DNA of 64,000 nucleotides from an uncultured Campylobacterales bacterium (GTDB lineage Bacteria > Campylobacterota > Campylobacteria > Campylobacterales > Arcobacteraceae), in contig CANNFB010000005.1 in the NCBI GenBank assembly GCA_947503785.1, forward strand, positions 62,001 to 126,000, given 5' to 3'. Below, one piece after another: positions 17,128 to 26,312 of this stretch (its first letter is position 1; each line of letters opens with the position of its first letter). A program made the position numbers and the translations under genes. The notes under the pieces are model-generated. The model saw nothing but the letters and a program-made list of their open reading frames with translations, was not told where the DNA came from and made no database searches.

Positions 17128-17250
17128 TTATAAAGTATATTTATACCTTTTTGTATATTGTATTGATATTAAAAAGAAAGAATAAAGAAGTAAAATTAAA
17201 AAAGATAAAAGAAGAGTAGCTAATGCTTCTCTTCTTATTCGTTGTTCCAT
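17128..17250 (-). CDS. Possible 40-residue single-pass membrane peptide overlapping the PAS gene
   Basis: An ATG at 17250 opens a 40-codon frame that overlaps the end of the PAS gene by 16 bases in another frame. The product starts MEQRIRREALA, has a strong hydrophobic stretch of about 22 residues (Leu/Phe/Ile/Ser-rich) and ends in a basic tail (YTKRYKYTL). This positive-inside layout is what a real small membrane protein looks like. It could instead be the separated tail of a once longer PAS protein. No family is recognised. Confidence 0.45.
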   Translation of the reverse strand: MEQRIRREALATLLLSFLILLLYSFFLISIQYTKRYKYTL

Positions 17251-17630
17251 TGTTTGTAAAGAATCTCAGCTGAAGCAATTTCCGCAGGTGTTGCTTTTCT
17301 TCTACAGGATAAAAAACCATTTCCTCCATCACAAGATTCAAAAGGATAAACTGTTGCAAAAACCCAGTAAAATCCTCCATCTTTTGTAGCATTTTTTACA
17401 TAACCTGTCCAAATATTTCCACTTTGAACTGTTTCCCAGAGTGATTTAAATGCTTTTTTAGGCATATCTTTATGTCTTACCATATTATGAGGTCTACCAA
17501 TTAATTCTTCTAATGAATAACCTGCAATTTTACAAAAATCATTATTTGCAAAAAGGATTGTCCCTTTTGCGTCAGTTTCACTTACTAAAAATGAATAATC
17601 ATCTAAAAGTGTTTCTTGTCCTGTTGCCAT
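17235..17630 (-). CDS. Aer/CetB-like PAS domain protein
   Basis: A 131-residue soluble single PAS domain. It has the aerotaxis-type pattern: 'ANNDFCKIAGYSLEELIGRP', 'NMVRHKDMPKKAF', 'GYVKNATKDGGFYWV'. These are the residues seen around the FAD pocket of Aer and of Campylobacter CetB. It follows a chemoreceptor gene on the same strand by 14 bases, matching the split receptor/PAS architecture of the CetA-CetB energy-taxis pair. FAD binding and partnership are inferred. The receptor here has its own periplasmic Cache domain, unlike CetA, so the pairing may differ. Confidence 0.82.
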   Translation of the reverse strand: MATGQETLLDDYSFLVSETDAKGTILFANNDFCKIAGYSLEELIGRPHNMVRHKDMPKKAFKSLWETVQSGNIWTGYVKNATKDGGFYWVFATVYPFESCDGGNGFLSCRRKATPAEIASAEILYKQWNNE

Positions 17631-17644
17631 GTTAAATCCTTTCT

Positions 17645-19429
17645 TTAATTAAATTTTTTACTTTGAGCGTCTGCTACTAAATCATTAGCCATTGCAGATA
17701 CTTCATTTGATATATTAGTTATTTGATTTGCTTCACTTGCATTTTCTTGAGTTACTCTATCTAACATTGTAATTGCATCATTTATTTGCTCAATTCCTGT
17801 CATTTGTTCTTTAGATGCGCTACTTACATCTCCAATAATATGAATTGTTTCTCCAATATGAGTATTTAAAGTTTCATAGCCTTTAATCATATCATCAGAT
17901 ATTTTTTTACCTTCATTTGCTTTAATATTTGCATCTTCAACTAAATTTTTTATCTCTTTTGCTGCTTCTGCTGATCTGTTTGCAAGGTTTCGCACTTCTG
18001 CTGCAACTACTGCAAAACCTTTTCCAGCTTCTCCTGCTGTTGCTGCTTCTACTGCTGCATTTAATGAAAGGATATTTGTTTGGAACGCTATTTGATCAAT
18101 AACTGTAATTGATTCATTAATTAATGTCACTTTTGTGTTAATCTCTTCCATTGATAAAGCTGTTTTACTTGCAAGGTTTTGACCATCAATAACAGCTGTA
18201 TTAACCGTTTGTCCCAATGTTGCCATTTTACTTGCATTTTGGGCATTATTTCTAGTAATAGAAGTAATCTCTTCAACAGCAGCTGAAGTTTCTTCTAAAG
18301 AGGCCGCTTGCTCATTGGCTTTTGATGCTAGATTATACATAGAGTTTTTCATTGTTGATGCATTTGTTTCAAGTGTTTGGCCATTTGACAAGTTAGCTTT
18401 TGCACTTATACTTAAAGAATCACCTAATGTATTTACACCTTGCATTACAGATAATAACCTATCTTTTAATTGTGGTGCAATAGAAATTTTTTCTCTAAAG
18501 TCATTATTTGAATATGCATTTGTAACTTTTTCTAATTCAATCATATTGTTCTCTAGAGTTTCAAGCATTTGGTTAATAGTTTTTTTAAGAGTAGTAATCA
18601 TTGGATTTTCAGTACTAGCTTTTACTCTACATTTAAAAATTCCTTGTTCAACTTTATCAAGTGTTAATACAATCTCTCCAATAACTTTCATATCATCTTT
18701 AACTTTTTTATCATAACTGTCACTTAAGTTATTCATTTGTCCAATCATTTCAGCAAATTCATCAGTTCCTTTAGGAGTGACTTTCTGAATGGTATTTTGT
18801 TTTAGTGATAAAAATGATAAAAATTCATTAAAGTAAGTATTATAACTCTTAATTCCTGAATCTATATTTTTAGTTATTACAAAAGATATAAAAGCTTGAA
18901 TAATCATTAATATAAGACCTAATAAAAGTATATATATAATGAATTGATGATTAATATCATCTAAGTAATCAGCTTTATTAACTCCCGGAACTAGCCATAT
19001 TTTCCATTGAGGAATATATTTATATGCAACAAATTTATCTTGATTTGTAGGTTCATAATAATATGAAATAGTTCCCCCATCTTTATTTGAAGTTATTTCA
19101 TCTATAAATGATAACCCAGCTAAACTCTTACCTTCATTTTTAGGATGAATTTTTAATATTCCAGCTTCATCAATAGCATAAACATATCCCGTTTTTCCGA
19201 CTTTAATTGCCTTAATAGCTTTCTTAAAGTCTTCATTTTTATATCCATTTGGATTTTGTTTTGCATAAACTTTTGTCATTTGCTCAATAGAGTTTGCAAC
19301 TGATTGAATGTCTTTTTCCATAATAGTATTAATACTGCTAGTTGCAGTAAAATAAGATACAGCTATTAATAACACTAAACCAATTTGTGCTAATAACATG
19401 TTTAAGAATAGTTTTCTACTTGTCTTCAT
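17645..19429 (-). CDS. Methyl-accepting chemotaxis protein with periplasmic Cache domain
   Basis: A 594-residue chemoreceptor. TM1 is at about residues 9-29, and a single-Cache sensor domain follows (about 30-160, 'GKTGYVYAIDEAGILKIHP' and 'YIPQWKIWLVPGV'). TM2 is at about 164-186, then a HAMP-like linker and long helices leading to the conserved signalling hairpin ('[20 protein letters not shown]', '[20 protein letters not shown]'). sCache_2 domains commonly bind small organic acids. No C-terminal CheR/CheB pentapeptide is visible. The Aer-like PAS gene lies 14 bases downstream. The signalling tip is nearly the same as in the receptor at 52015-54234. Confidence 0.94.
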   Translation of the reverse strand: MKTSRKLFLNMLLAQIGLVLLIAVSYFTATSSINTIMEKDIQSVANSIEQMTKVYAKQNPNGYKNEDFKKAIKAIKVGKTGYVYAIDEAGILKIHPKNEGKSLAGLSFIDEITSNKDGGTISYYYEPTNQDKFVAYKYIPQWKIWLVPGVNKADYLDDINHQFIIYILLLGLILMIIQAFISFVITKNIDSGIKSYNTYFNEFLSFLSLKQNTIQKVTPKGTDEFAEMIGQMNNLSDSYDKKVKDDMKVIGEIVLTLDKVEQGIFKCRVKASTENPMITTLKKTINQMLETLENNMIELEKVTNAYSNNDFREKISIAPQLKDRLLSVMQGVNTLGDSLSISAKANLSNGQTLETNASTMKNSMYNLASKANEQAASLEETSAAVEEITSITRNNAQNASKMATLGQTVNTAVIDGQNLASKTALSMEEINTKVTLINESITVIDQIAFQTNILSLNAAVEAATAGEAGKGFAVVAAEVRNLANRSAEAAKEIKNLVEDANIKANEGKKISDDMIKGYETLNTHIGETIHIIGDVSSASKEQMTGIEQINDAITMLDRVTQENASEANQITNISNEVSAMANDLVADAQSKKFN

Positions 19430-19633
19430 TAAACTTTCCTTTTATTAAAATTAGATTTATTATATTATTTAAATTATTAAAATACTATTTTAAATGGTAC
19501 TAAATCATTATTAATTAATATAAAACTGTATATTTCGCAGGTATATTAATATATTTTTTTAATATAATTTAAATTATTATAAAATTTAGCATAATTAGAT
19601 ATAATGAATAATATTATTATATAAAGGATTTTT

Positions 19634-21145
19634 TTGAAAATCATAAATTCTGCATCATTAGATGGAATAGAAGCTTTAAGTATAAGTGTAGAATCCACGT
19701 TTACCAAAGGCTTACCATCTTTTACAATTGTTGGTTTAATATCAACAAGTATTCAAGAATCAAAAGATAGGGTAAAATCTGCATTATTAATGAATGAATA
19801 TAATTTTCCACCTCTAAAAATTACAGTAAATCTATCCCCCTCTGATATTAAAAAGAAAGGGACACACTTTGATTTAGCAATTGCTTTACAAATTGCCTTA
19901 TATGATGTAAAAAAAGATGTATTTTCTGGATTTTATGTATTTGGCGAATTAGGACTTGATGGAAGTATAAAAGATACAAGTACAATTTTCCCTTTAGTAT
20001 TATCACTTGTAAAAAATAGTAAAAATATGAAAGTTTTAGTATGTGAAGATAGTGCTAAAAAAATATCAAATATTCCAAATATAGAAATATATGTCGTAAA
20101 AGATATTAGTGCTGCAATAGAGTTTTTTAATACAGAAGAAAAAGATAAATTTAAATACACATCAAAAGAACTAAGTGCCAAAAATATTAAAATAGCAGAG
20201 CAAACATATTATTATGAAGATTCATATATAGATGATTTTTCAGATGTTTTAGGACAAGATAATGCAAAGTTTGCAGCTTTAATATGTGCTGCTGGAAATC
20301 ATAACCTTATGTTTGAAGGTAGTCCTGGTTGTGGTAAGAGTATGATAAGTAAAAGAATTAGATATATTCTTCCTCCTATGAGTTTAGATGAAATATTAGA
20401 AAAAGCAAAATTACAATCTTTAGATTTTAAAAATATTGAGTTTTCAGCTTTAAGAGTATTTAGAAGCCCCCATCATAGTTCCACAAAATCTTCTATTTTT
20501 GGTGGAGGAAGTATCAATGCCAAAGTGGGAGAAATCGCACTTAGCAATAACGGTGTCTTGTTTTTTGACGAATTGCCGCACTTCTCAAAATCAATTTTAG
20601 AAGCACTTAGAGAGCCTTTAGAAGATAATAAAATACTAATTTCTAGAGTAAATAGTAAAACAGAATATGAAACAAAATTCATCTTTATTTCTTCGATGAA
20701 TCCCTGTCCTTGTGGAAATCTTTTATCAAGTGTGAAACAGTGTAGATGTAATGATGCTGAGATTCAAAGATATAAAAATAGACTCTCAGAACCCTTCTTG
20801 GATAGAATTGATTTATATGTTGTAATGAATGATACTTTAAGTGACTCAAAAAATATAGTAAGTTCACAAGAATTGCATAAAAATGTATTAAGTGCTTTTG
20901 TAAAGCAAAAACAACGTGGACAAAAAGAATTAAATGGTAAATTATCAGATATAGATATAAAAAAATATTGTGTTTTAGATGAGCAGTCAAATGCCTTATT
21001 TGAAAATGCAAAGATAAATTATCAATTATCATTTAGAAGTATAAATAAAGTTTTAAAAGTTGCAAGAACAATTGCTGATTTAAACGATAATGAAACTATT
21101 ACAAAAGATGATTTACTAAAAAGTTTAAGTTTTAGGCGTAGATAA
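19634..21145 (+). CDS. comM: YifB/ComM family Mg chelatase-like AAA+ ATPase
   Basis: A 503-residue protein. The N-terminal domain has the Lon-like/ChlI fold of this family ('TIVGLISTSIQESKDRVKSA', 'ITVNLSPSDIKKKG'). The AAA+ core carries Walker A 'EGSPGCGKSMISKRI' and Walker B 'GVLFFDELPHF'. Four cysteines ('PCPCG...CRCN') lie between, as in ComM. ComM is a hexameric helicase that promotes branch migration during natural transformation, which fits the competence-like pilus locus at 22223-26300. The start is TTG at 19634 with AAAGGA upstream; no ATG precedes the conserved N-terminus. Confidence 0.92.
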   Translation: MKIINSASLDGIEALSISVESTFTKGLPSFTIVGLISTSIQESKDRVKSALLMNEYNFPPLKITVNLSPSDIKKKGTHFDLAIALQIALYDVKKDVFSGFYVFGELGLDGSIKDTSTIFPLVLSLVKNSKNMKVLVCEDSAKKISNIPNIEIYVVKDISAAIEFFNTEEKDKFKYTSKELSAKNIKIAEQTYYYEDSYIDDFSDVLGQDNAKFAALICAAGNHNLMFEGSPGCGKSMISKRIRYILPPMSLDEILEKAKLQSLDFKNIEFSALRVFRSPHHSSTKSSIFGGGSINAKVGEIALSNNGVLFFDELPHFSKSILEALREPLEDNKILISRVNSKTEYETKFIFISSMNPCPCGNLLSSVKQCRCNDAEIQRYKNRLSEPFLDRIDLYVVMNDTLSDSKNIVSSQELHKNVLSAFVKQKQRGQKELNGKLSDIDIKKYCVLDEQSNALFENAKINYQLSFRSINKVLKVARTIADLNDNETITKDDLLKSLSFRRR

Positions 21146-21222
21146 ATTCAATTTAACCCTTTATAATCACAATCATGCTATTATCCAAATAATTATAAAG
21201 CTTTTAAGCTTGAGGAGAATTA

Positions 21223-22107
21223 ATGACTAAATGTGGTTATGTATCAGTAGTAGGAAGACCTAATGCTGGAAAAAGCTCGTTACTAAATTGGTTAGTTGGT
21301 GAAAAAATTGCAATGGTTTCACATAAGGCTAATGCTACTAGAAAAAGATCAAATATTATTGTAATGCATGAAGATGATCAAATTGTATTTGTTGATACAC
21401 CAGGAATTCATGAAACAGAAAAACTTATAAACAAGTTCATGTTAGATGAAGCGTTAAAAGCTATGGGTGATTGTGATTTGATTTTATTTTTAGCACCCGT
21501 AACTGATCAGCTAAAATATTATGAAGATTTTTTAGTAAAGAATAAGAAAAAAATTAAACATATTTTACTACTTACAAAAATTGATAATGTTTCAAATGCA
21601 GAAGTATTAACAAAAATGGAAGAGTATGGGAAATACTCTGATAAGTATGAATCTATTATTCCCATATCAATTAAAAAAGCTACAACTCATGCAGATATAT
21701 TAGATAGTGTTGTAAAACACTTACCTGAACATCCTTATTTATTTGACCCTGAAATCTTAACAACTGAACATATGAGAGATATCTTTAAAGAGTTTATTAG
21801 AGAAGCAATTTTTGAAAATATTTCAGATGAAATTCCTTATGAAACAGATGTTTTAATCAATAAAGTTGAAGAGAAGCCAAAAATTGATGTAATTAAAGCC
21901 ACTATTATTGTTCAAAAAGGAACACAAAAAGGTATGATTATTGGAAAAAATGCAGATGCTATTAAAAGAATTGGTAGAGATGCAAGATTAAAAATAGAAA
22001 AACTTACAGGAAGAAAATGTTTCTTAGAACTTTTTGTTTCGGTTAAAAAAGGTTGGACTAAAGATAAACAAGGTCTTAAAGAGCTTGGTTATGATGTAAC
22101 ATTCTAA
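21223..22107 (+). CDS. era: GTPase Era
   Basis: A 294-residue GTPase. G1 is 'GRPNAGKSSLLN', G3 is 'VDTPGIHE' and G4 lies in 'LLTKIDN'. A C-terminal KH domain follows ('GTQKGMIIGKNADAIKRIG'). Era binds the 3' end of 16S rRNA during maturation of the small ribosomal subunit. The ATG has TGAGGAG upstream. Length matches the family (about 290-300). The stop codon is inside a short hairpin that may end transcription before the cts-like operon. Confidence 0.96.
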   Translation: MTKCGYVSVVGRPNAGKSSLLNWLVGEKIAMVSHKANATRKRSNIIVMHEDDQIVFVDTPGIHETEKLINKFMLDEALKAMGDCDLILFLAPVTDQLKYYEDFLVKNKKKIKHILLLTKIDNVSNAEVLTKMEEYGKYSDKYESIIPISIKKATTHADILDSVVKHLPEHPYLFDPEILTTEHMRDIFKEFIREAIFENISDEIPYETDVLINKVEEKPKIDVIKATIIVQKGTQKGMIIGKNADAIKRIGRDARLKIEKLTGRKCFLELFVSVKKGWTKDKQGLKELGYDVTF

Positions 22108-22125
22108 AGAGAACTTTCTCTTTAG
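22104..22125 (+). terminator. Weak hairpin at the era stop
   Basis: CTAAAGAGA-ACTT-TCTCTTTAG is a 9-bp perfect stem that includes the stop codon. The following ATATAAAAC is only a poor U-tract, so termination would be partial. Confidence 0.45.
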
Positions 22126-22222
22126 ATATAAAACTTAAAAAAATAAATTAATATTAAATCTTAATAAATATCTTTATTTATTATTATAAAGTGTATATAA
22201 ATATTATTTAAAATGGTTTTAT

Positions 22223-23116
22223 ATGAAAGATATTGCTTCAACTTCAGATATAAAAAGTTTAATTGTTGATGTTTCTGAAGAGATTAAAAAGAAAAATCTT
22301 TTAAACTTTGTACATACTTCTTTAGATCTTCATAATATTGATTACACTTCAAGCGATATAATATACTCTAATTTTTTAGAACACTCAAAACAATACCAAT
22401 TTTTTATTTTTCCTAATAATTTTAAATATATGATACTTGAATTTTTTAATGAAGAAAATCAAAAAGATTCAAACAATGATAATTTAAAAAGCTTTAACCT
22501 ATATGTATGCAAAAGTTTTTTTGTTATATATAAAGATACTAAACTCTATGCCTATCAAGTTTTAAATCAAGAATATTCAAAAAATGAATTAGTAAATTTT
22601 ATAAGTAAAAGTTTTAATATCACAATTTCTAGTATTTTTGAACTTAGTGATTCAAGTTTGACTAAACTTGGAGAAAATGCTGAAAATAAAAAACATCAGT
22701 TTTTTAATATAAATAAAAAAAGCAATAAAAGCTTTCTTCTTTTTATCGCCTATTTACTACTTTGTATTTTTGTATCGGGAGTTTATGAAAATTATGAAAG
22801 TAAAAGTTTGGAAAAAGAAAACTTGGCAAAGATAGAAACAAAAAAAAACGAGCACTTGAAAGTTTCTAAAATGTTAAAGTTTAAGCCTTTTAAAACTGAA
22901 TATAAAAGACTAATTAGCACTACAAATAAATTTAATCTAAAAATTCTTTCCCTTGAATATAATCTTGAAAATATGAATATAAAATTAAGTACAAAAAACA
23001 AAGAGAGTATTTACTTATTTTTAAATGAGTATCAAAACAACTTATTAGGAAATAGTATTGTAAAAGTTGAATCAAAAAACTTATTTATAGGCACAATTAA
23101 TGTTAAGCCAAATTGA
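22223..23116 (+). CDS. Single-pass membrane protein, first gene of a type II secretion/pilus-like (cts-like) operon
   Basis: A 297-residue bitopic protein: a cytoplasmic N-terminal region of about 168 residues, one membrane segment (about 170-188, 'FLLFIAYLLLCIFVSGVYEN'), then a coiled stretch and a C-terminal extracytoplasmic domain of about 90 residues. Topology and place, directly before PilO-, GspE- and GspF-like genes, fit a PilN/GspL-type assembly-platform protein or the Campylobacter transformation protein CtsX. Sequence similarity alone is too weak for me to name it. The next gene overlaps its end by 17 bases. Confidence 0.55.
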   Translation: MKDIASTSDIKSLIVDVSEEIKKKNLLNFVHTSLDLHNIDYTSSDIIYSNFLEHSKQYQFFIFPNNFKYMILEFFNEENQKDSNNDNLKSFNLYVCKSFFVIYKDTKLYAYQVLNQEYSKNELVNFISKSFNITISSIFELSDSSLTKLGENAENKKHQFFNINKKSNKSFLLFIAYLLLCIFVSGVYENYESKSLEKENLAKIETKKNEHLKVSKMLKFKPFKTEYKRLISTTNKFNLKILSLEYNLENMNIKLSTKNKESIYLFLNEYQNNLLGNSIVKVESKNLFIGTINVKPN

Positions 23117-23744
23117 AAATAGCTTCTTAGAAAGTGAAATAAAGATAAAACTGCAGCTTTTTATCTTGCCTATTTTTTGTATCTATTTTTATTTTTATTT
23201 CTTTGGTAATAAAGAGTTATCACCTAATAATAGCAGTTTAAATAATATGAATAGTTTATTAACAAAAAAGTTTAATGGTTCTTATTTAAACTTGATAAAA
23301 GATATTGAAACTTTTTCTTTATCTAGAAAAATTAAAATCAATTCTATGGATTACAATAAAAATAAGCTTTTAATTAAAGGAAAAACATCATTAGAGAAAA
23401 TTAATAAGCTAATAATAAAAATTGAATATATCAATAACTTTTCAAGAATAAACTCTTTAATTATCGAAAAAACAACAAAAAAAAGTCAATACAATTTTCA
23501 AATAAGTAGTGATTTTAAAAAATATTATATAAAAGAAAAAATAATAAATACGCAAATATCAAAGAAAAAGAAAGATAAGTTTAAATTAAAAGCAATTATT
23601 TCAAATCATGTCTTAGTAAATAATAAGTGGTATGCCCTAAATGAAAAAATTGGGAAGTATGAGATTCTAAAAATAGAAAAAAATTTGGTAGTTTTAAACT
23701 ATAAGAAGAAAAATATAAATTTAAGGCTTATTAAAAATGAATAA
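23100..23744 (+). CDS. PilO/PilP-like bitopic protein
   Basis: A 214-residue protein with one N-terminal membrane segment (about 18-36). A middle alpha/beta region follows (about 60-135) like the ferredoxin fold of PilO/GspM. A basic linker leads to a C-terminal beta domain (about 150-214: 'LKAIISNHVLVNNKWYALNE', 'GKYEILKIEKNLVVLNY') with the strand pattern of PilP or the GspC HR domain. If so, one chain joins the roles of PilO and PilP as link between platform and secretin. The fold reading is by eye. It overlaps both neighbours (17 and 8 bases), so translation is coupled. Confidence 0.5.
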   Translation: MLSQIENSFLESEIKIKLQLFILPIFCIYFYFYFFGNKELSPNNSSLNNMNSLLTKKFNGSYLNLIKDIETFSLSRKIKINSMDYNKNKLLIKGKTSLEKINKLIIKIEYINNFSRINSLIIEKTTKKSQYNFQISSDFKKYYIKEKIINTQISKKKKDKFKLKAIISNHVLVNNKWYALNEKIGKYEILKIEKNLVVLNYKKKNINLRLIKNE

Positions 23745-25107
23745 TATAAATAATATAGTGATTGATTATGATTTGTTTTCTGTTTATGAAAAAGAGTATT
23801 TTTTGAAAAATAAAATTATTCCTATAAAAGAAGATGATATCTCCTTAAATTTACTAGTTTCTAAGGAATCAAACTTAAATAGTGTAAATAGTGATTTTAA
23901 TAAAGTACTAAAATATACAGAAATAAATACAAATGATTTATTATTTCTTCTTAGTTTTTTAGATATAAAAATCGATTTATATACAAGTGCTAAAAACATT
24001 GTCTCTTTAAAAAAAGATGAGGAAAAAAAATCAGTTGAGAAGTTTCTTTTTTTACTAATAAGTTTTTCTATTAAAACAAGAACAAGTGATATTCATATTG
24101 AGCAGTATGATAAAACTGTTTTATTTAGATTTAGAGTTGATGGGAAACTTAAAACATTTTTCTCTTTTTCTTGTGAGTTATTAAAGGTCTTATCTTCATA
24201 TATAAAACTTATTTCGAATATTGATATCACTCAAACTAGATTGCCTCAGGATTCTAGGTTTTCAATTACACTGAATAATAATGAGACTTATGATTTTAGA
24301 GTTTCAACAATGCCAACTATTGATTCTGAATCTATTGTAATTAGAATATTGGATAAAAAGAATATTAATAAAAGAATTGAAGATTTAGGTTTATCTTCTA
24401 ATATCTATTCAATTCTAAAAAAATCATTAAAATTAACTCAAGGTTTAATTTTAGTAACAGGACCTACTGGTGCTGGCAAAACAACTACATTATATTCTAT
24501 TTTACAAGAGTTAAATTCAAGTGAAAAAAAGATTGTTACAGTAGAAGATCCAGTAGAGTATAAGATTGATTCTATTTCTCAAATTGTAGTTAATAATAAA
24601 ATAGGACTTAGTTTTGAAGTAATATTAAGAAACATTTTAAGACAAGATCCTGACATAATATTTATAGGTGAGATTAGAGATAAACTCTCTTTAGATATTG
24701 CTTTACAAGCATCCTTAACTGGACACTTGGTGCTTGCAAGTATTCATTCAAATAATAGTGTTGAAACAATTTCTAGACTTATGGATTTAGATGCAGATCC
24801 TTTTTTAATTTCTTCAAGTTTAAAACTTATTCTTTCTCAAAGACTTATTTTAAACTATTGCAAATTTTGTGAGGCAAAGGGCTGTGAAAGGTGCAATTAT
24901 ACAAAATATTATGATAGGTCATGTATTGCAGAAGCAATGAGAATAGATGAAAAAATTTCATCAATGATATTTAAAAAAGAAGATATTAATAATATAAAAA
25001 AATATTTAAAGAGTATTGAGTTTAAGACAATACTTGATGATGGTAAAGAAAAAGTATTATTAAAAATTACATCAATTGAAGAAGTTTTAAAAGTTGTGAA
25101 CTTCTAA
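23737..25107 (+). CDS. GspE/PilB-family secretion ATPase (CtsE-like)
   Basis: A 456-residue ATPase of the type II secretion/type IV pilus superfamily. It shows Walker A 'GPTGAGKTTTLYSIL', an Asp box ('TRTSDIHIE'), Walker B 'PDIIFIGEIRD', a His box ('LTGHLVLASIHSN') and the C-terminal tetracysteine zinc site 'CKFCEAKGCERCNY'. It powers assembly of pseudopilins. In Campylobacter jejuni the homologous ctsE is required for natural transformation, and the 1-base TAATG overlap with a GspF-type gene matches that operon. A general protein secretion role cannot be excluded, but no pseudopilin gene or secretin gene is present here. Confidence 0.88.
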   Translation: MNNINNIVIDYDLFSVYEKEYFLKNKIIPIKEDDISLNLLVSKESNLNSVNSDFNKVLKYTEINTNDLLFLLSFLDIKIDLYTSAKNIVSLKKDEEKKSVEKFLFLLISFSIKTRTSDIHIEQYDKTVLFRFRVDGKLKTFFSFSCELLKVLSSYIKLISNIDITQTRLPQDSRFSITLNNNETYDFRVSTMPTIDSESIVIRILDKKNINKRIEDLGLSSNIYSILKKSLKLTQGLILVTGPTGAGKTTTLYSILQELNSSEKKIVTVEDPVEYKIDSISQIVVNNKIGLSFEVILRNILRQDPDIIFIGEIRDKLSLDIALQASLTGHLVLASIHSNNSVETISRLMDLDADPFLISSSLKLILSQRLILNYCKFCEAKGCERCNYTKYYDRSCIAEAMRIDEKISSMIFKKEDINNIKKYLKSIEFKTILDDGKEKVLLKITSIEEVLKVVNF

Positions 25108-26300
25108 TGAAAAAATATAAAGTACAATATCAAAGTAATAGTGGAATTCAAACTATTTTACTTGAAACTAATGACATATCAAAAGAAAAACTGCCTACAA
25201 ATACTGTAAATATTAAAGAGATAAAAAAGTTTGATAGTTCAAGTTTTTTTCAAAGAAAAAAGATTATAAAAGAAAAAGTTTTAATAAATATATTTTATGA
25301 ACTAAATTTAATGCTAGAATCAAATATAACACTAAGTGACGCTTTAAATATTCTAATAAAAAATAGAAAAGATAAAATAGTTTTAGATTTTTTACAAACC
25401 TTAAAATATGCATTTTCAAGTTCAAAAAAAGTTTCCAAAGAATTATCTAAATATAAAATCAATTATCTAGTTGGTTCTTTTCTAGATATTTCTCAAAATA
25501 GTGGAAATATAGTTGCAAATGTAAAAGCATTATCTGAATTGTTAATTGAGTCCCATGAAATAAAGAAAAGTTTTATTAAATCGATTACTTATCCAATAAT
25601 ACTAATAATAAGTTTTTTTCTTTCACTTATCTCTATTTTTTATTTTGTAATACCTAAATTTAAAACTATTTTTGAACAAACAAATGCAGAACTTCCTCTT
25701 GCGACACGAATACTTTTAAATGTTCAATATTTATTTGAAAACTATTTAATTCTTGTTCTAATTTTATTTTTACTTCTTTGTCTTGTATGTATATCTTTTT
25801 ATAAAAAAGATGAAAAATTTCAATACTTTGTTCACAAGGTTTCTATAAATAATATTTATTTAGTTAAAGATATTTATTTAAATATGCAACTTTATAAGCT
25901 ATTTTTATTTCTAGATATTATGCTTAAATCTAAATACGAATTTCATAAGTCATTAATCTCTTCAAAAGTTTTAATTAAAAATAAATACCTTTTAGATAAA
26001 ATGTCAATTATTGATAATTTACTACAAAATGGTAAAAGTATTAGTTTCTCTTTTTCAAAAACAGAAATCTTTGATGATATTACTTTAAATCTGATTAATA
26101 CAGGTGAAGTATCTAACTCATTGGATGTAACAGTTTGTGAAATAAAGAAAATATATAAAAATAGATTTAACGATAAAATTAATTTATTAACAGCCTTGAT
26201 TGAGCCATTCTTTTTAGTGAGTATTATGAGTTTAATTCTTTGGATTGTACTTGCAGTATTTATGCCAATTTGGGATATGGGTAATATCATAAAAGTTTAA
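25107..26300 (+). CDS. GspF/PilC-family inner-membrane platform protein (CtsF-like)
   Basis: A 397-residue type II secretion F-domain protein. It has two cytoplasmic helical domains and three membrane segments (about 158-180, 207-227 and 370-390), with 'ITYPIILIISFF' and 'LIEPFFLVSIMSLI' at the classic positions. It anchors the ATPase encoded just upstream. As last gene of the four-gene unit it is followed by folE after 12 bases, so folE may be carried on the same transcript. The Campylobacter counterpart is CtsF of the DNA-uptake system. Confidence 0.87.
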   Translation: MKKYKVQYQSNSGIQTILLETNDISKEKLPTNTVNIKEIKKFDSSSFFQRKKIIKEKVLINIFYELNLMLESNITLSDALNILIKNRKDKIVLDFLQTLKYAFSSSKKVSKELSKYKINYLVGSFLDISQNSGNIVANVKALSELLIESHEIKKSFIKSITYPIILIISFFLSLISIFYFVIPKFKTIFEQTNAELPLATRILLNVQYLFENYLILVLILFLLLCLVCISFYKKDEKFQYFVHKVSINNIYLVKDIYLNMQLYKLFLFLDIMLKSKYEFHKSLISSKVLIKNKYLLDKMSIIDNLLQNGKSISFSFSKTEIFDDITLNLINTGEVSNSLDVTVCEIKKIYKNRFNDKINLLTALIEPFFLVSIMSLILWIVLAVFMPIWDMGNIIKV

Positions 26301-26312
26301 AGGAAATATTTA

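Noticed and set aside
17141-17392. 83-codon minus-strand ORF overlapping the PAS gene
   Set aside because: It covers conserved PAS codons in the wrong frame; only the shorter 40-codon frame ending at 17128 has a sensible membrane-protein layout.
17700-18300. Near-identical stretch shared with 53500-54150
   Set aside because: This is the conserved chemoreceptor signalling hairpin, not a mobile repeat.
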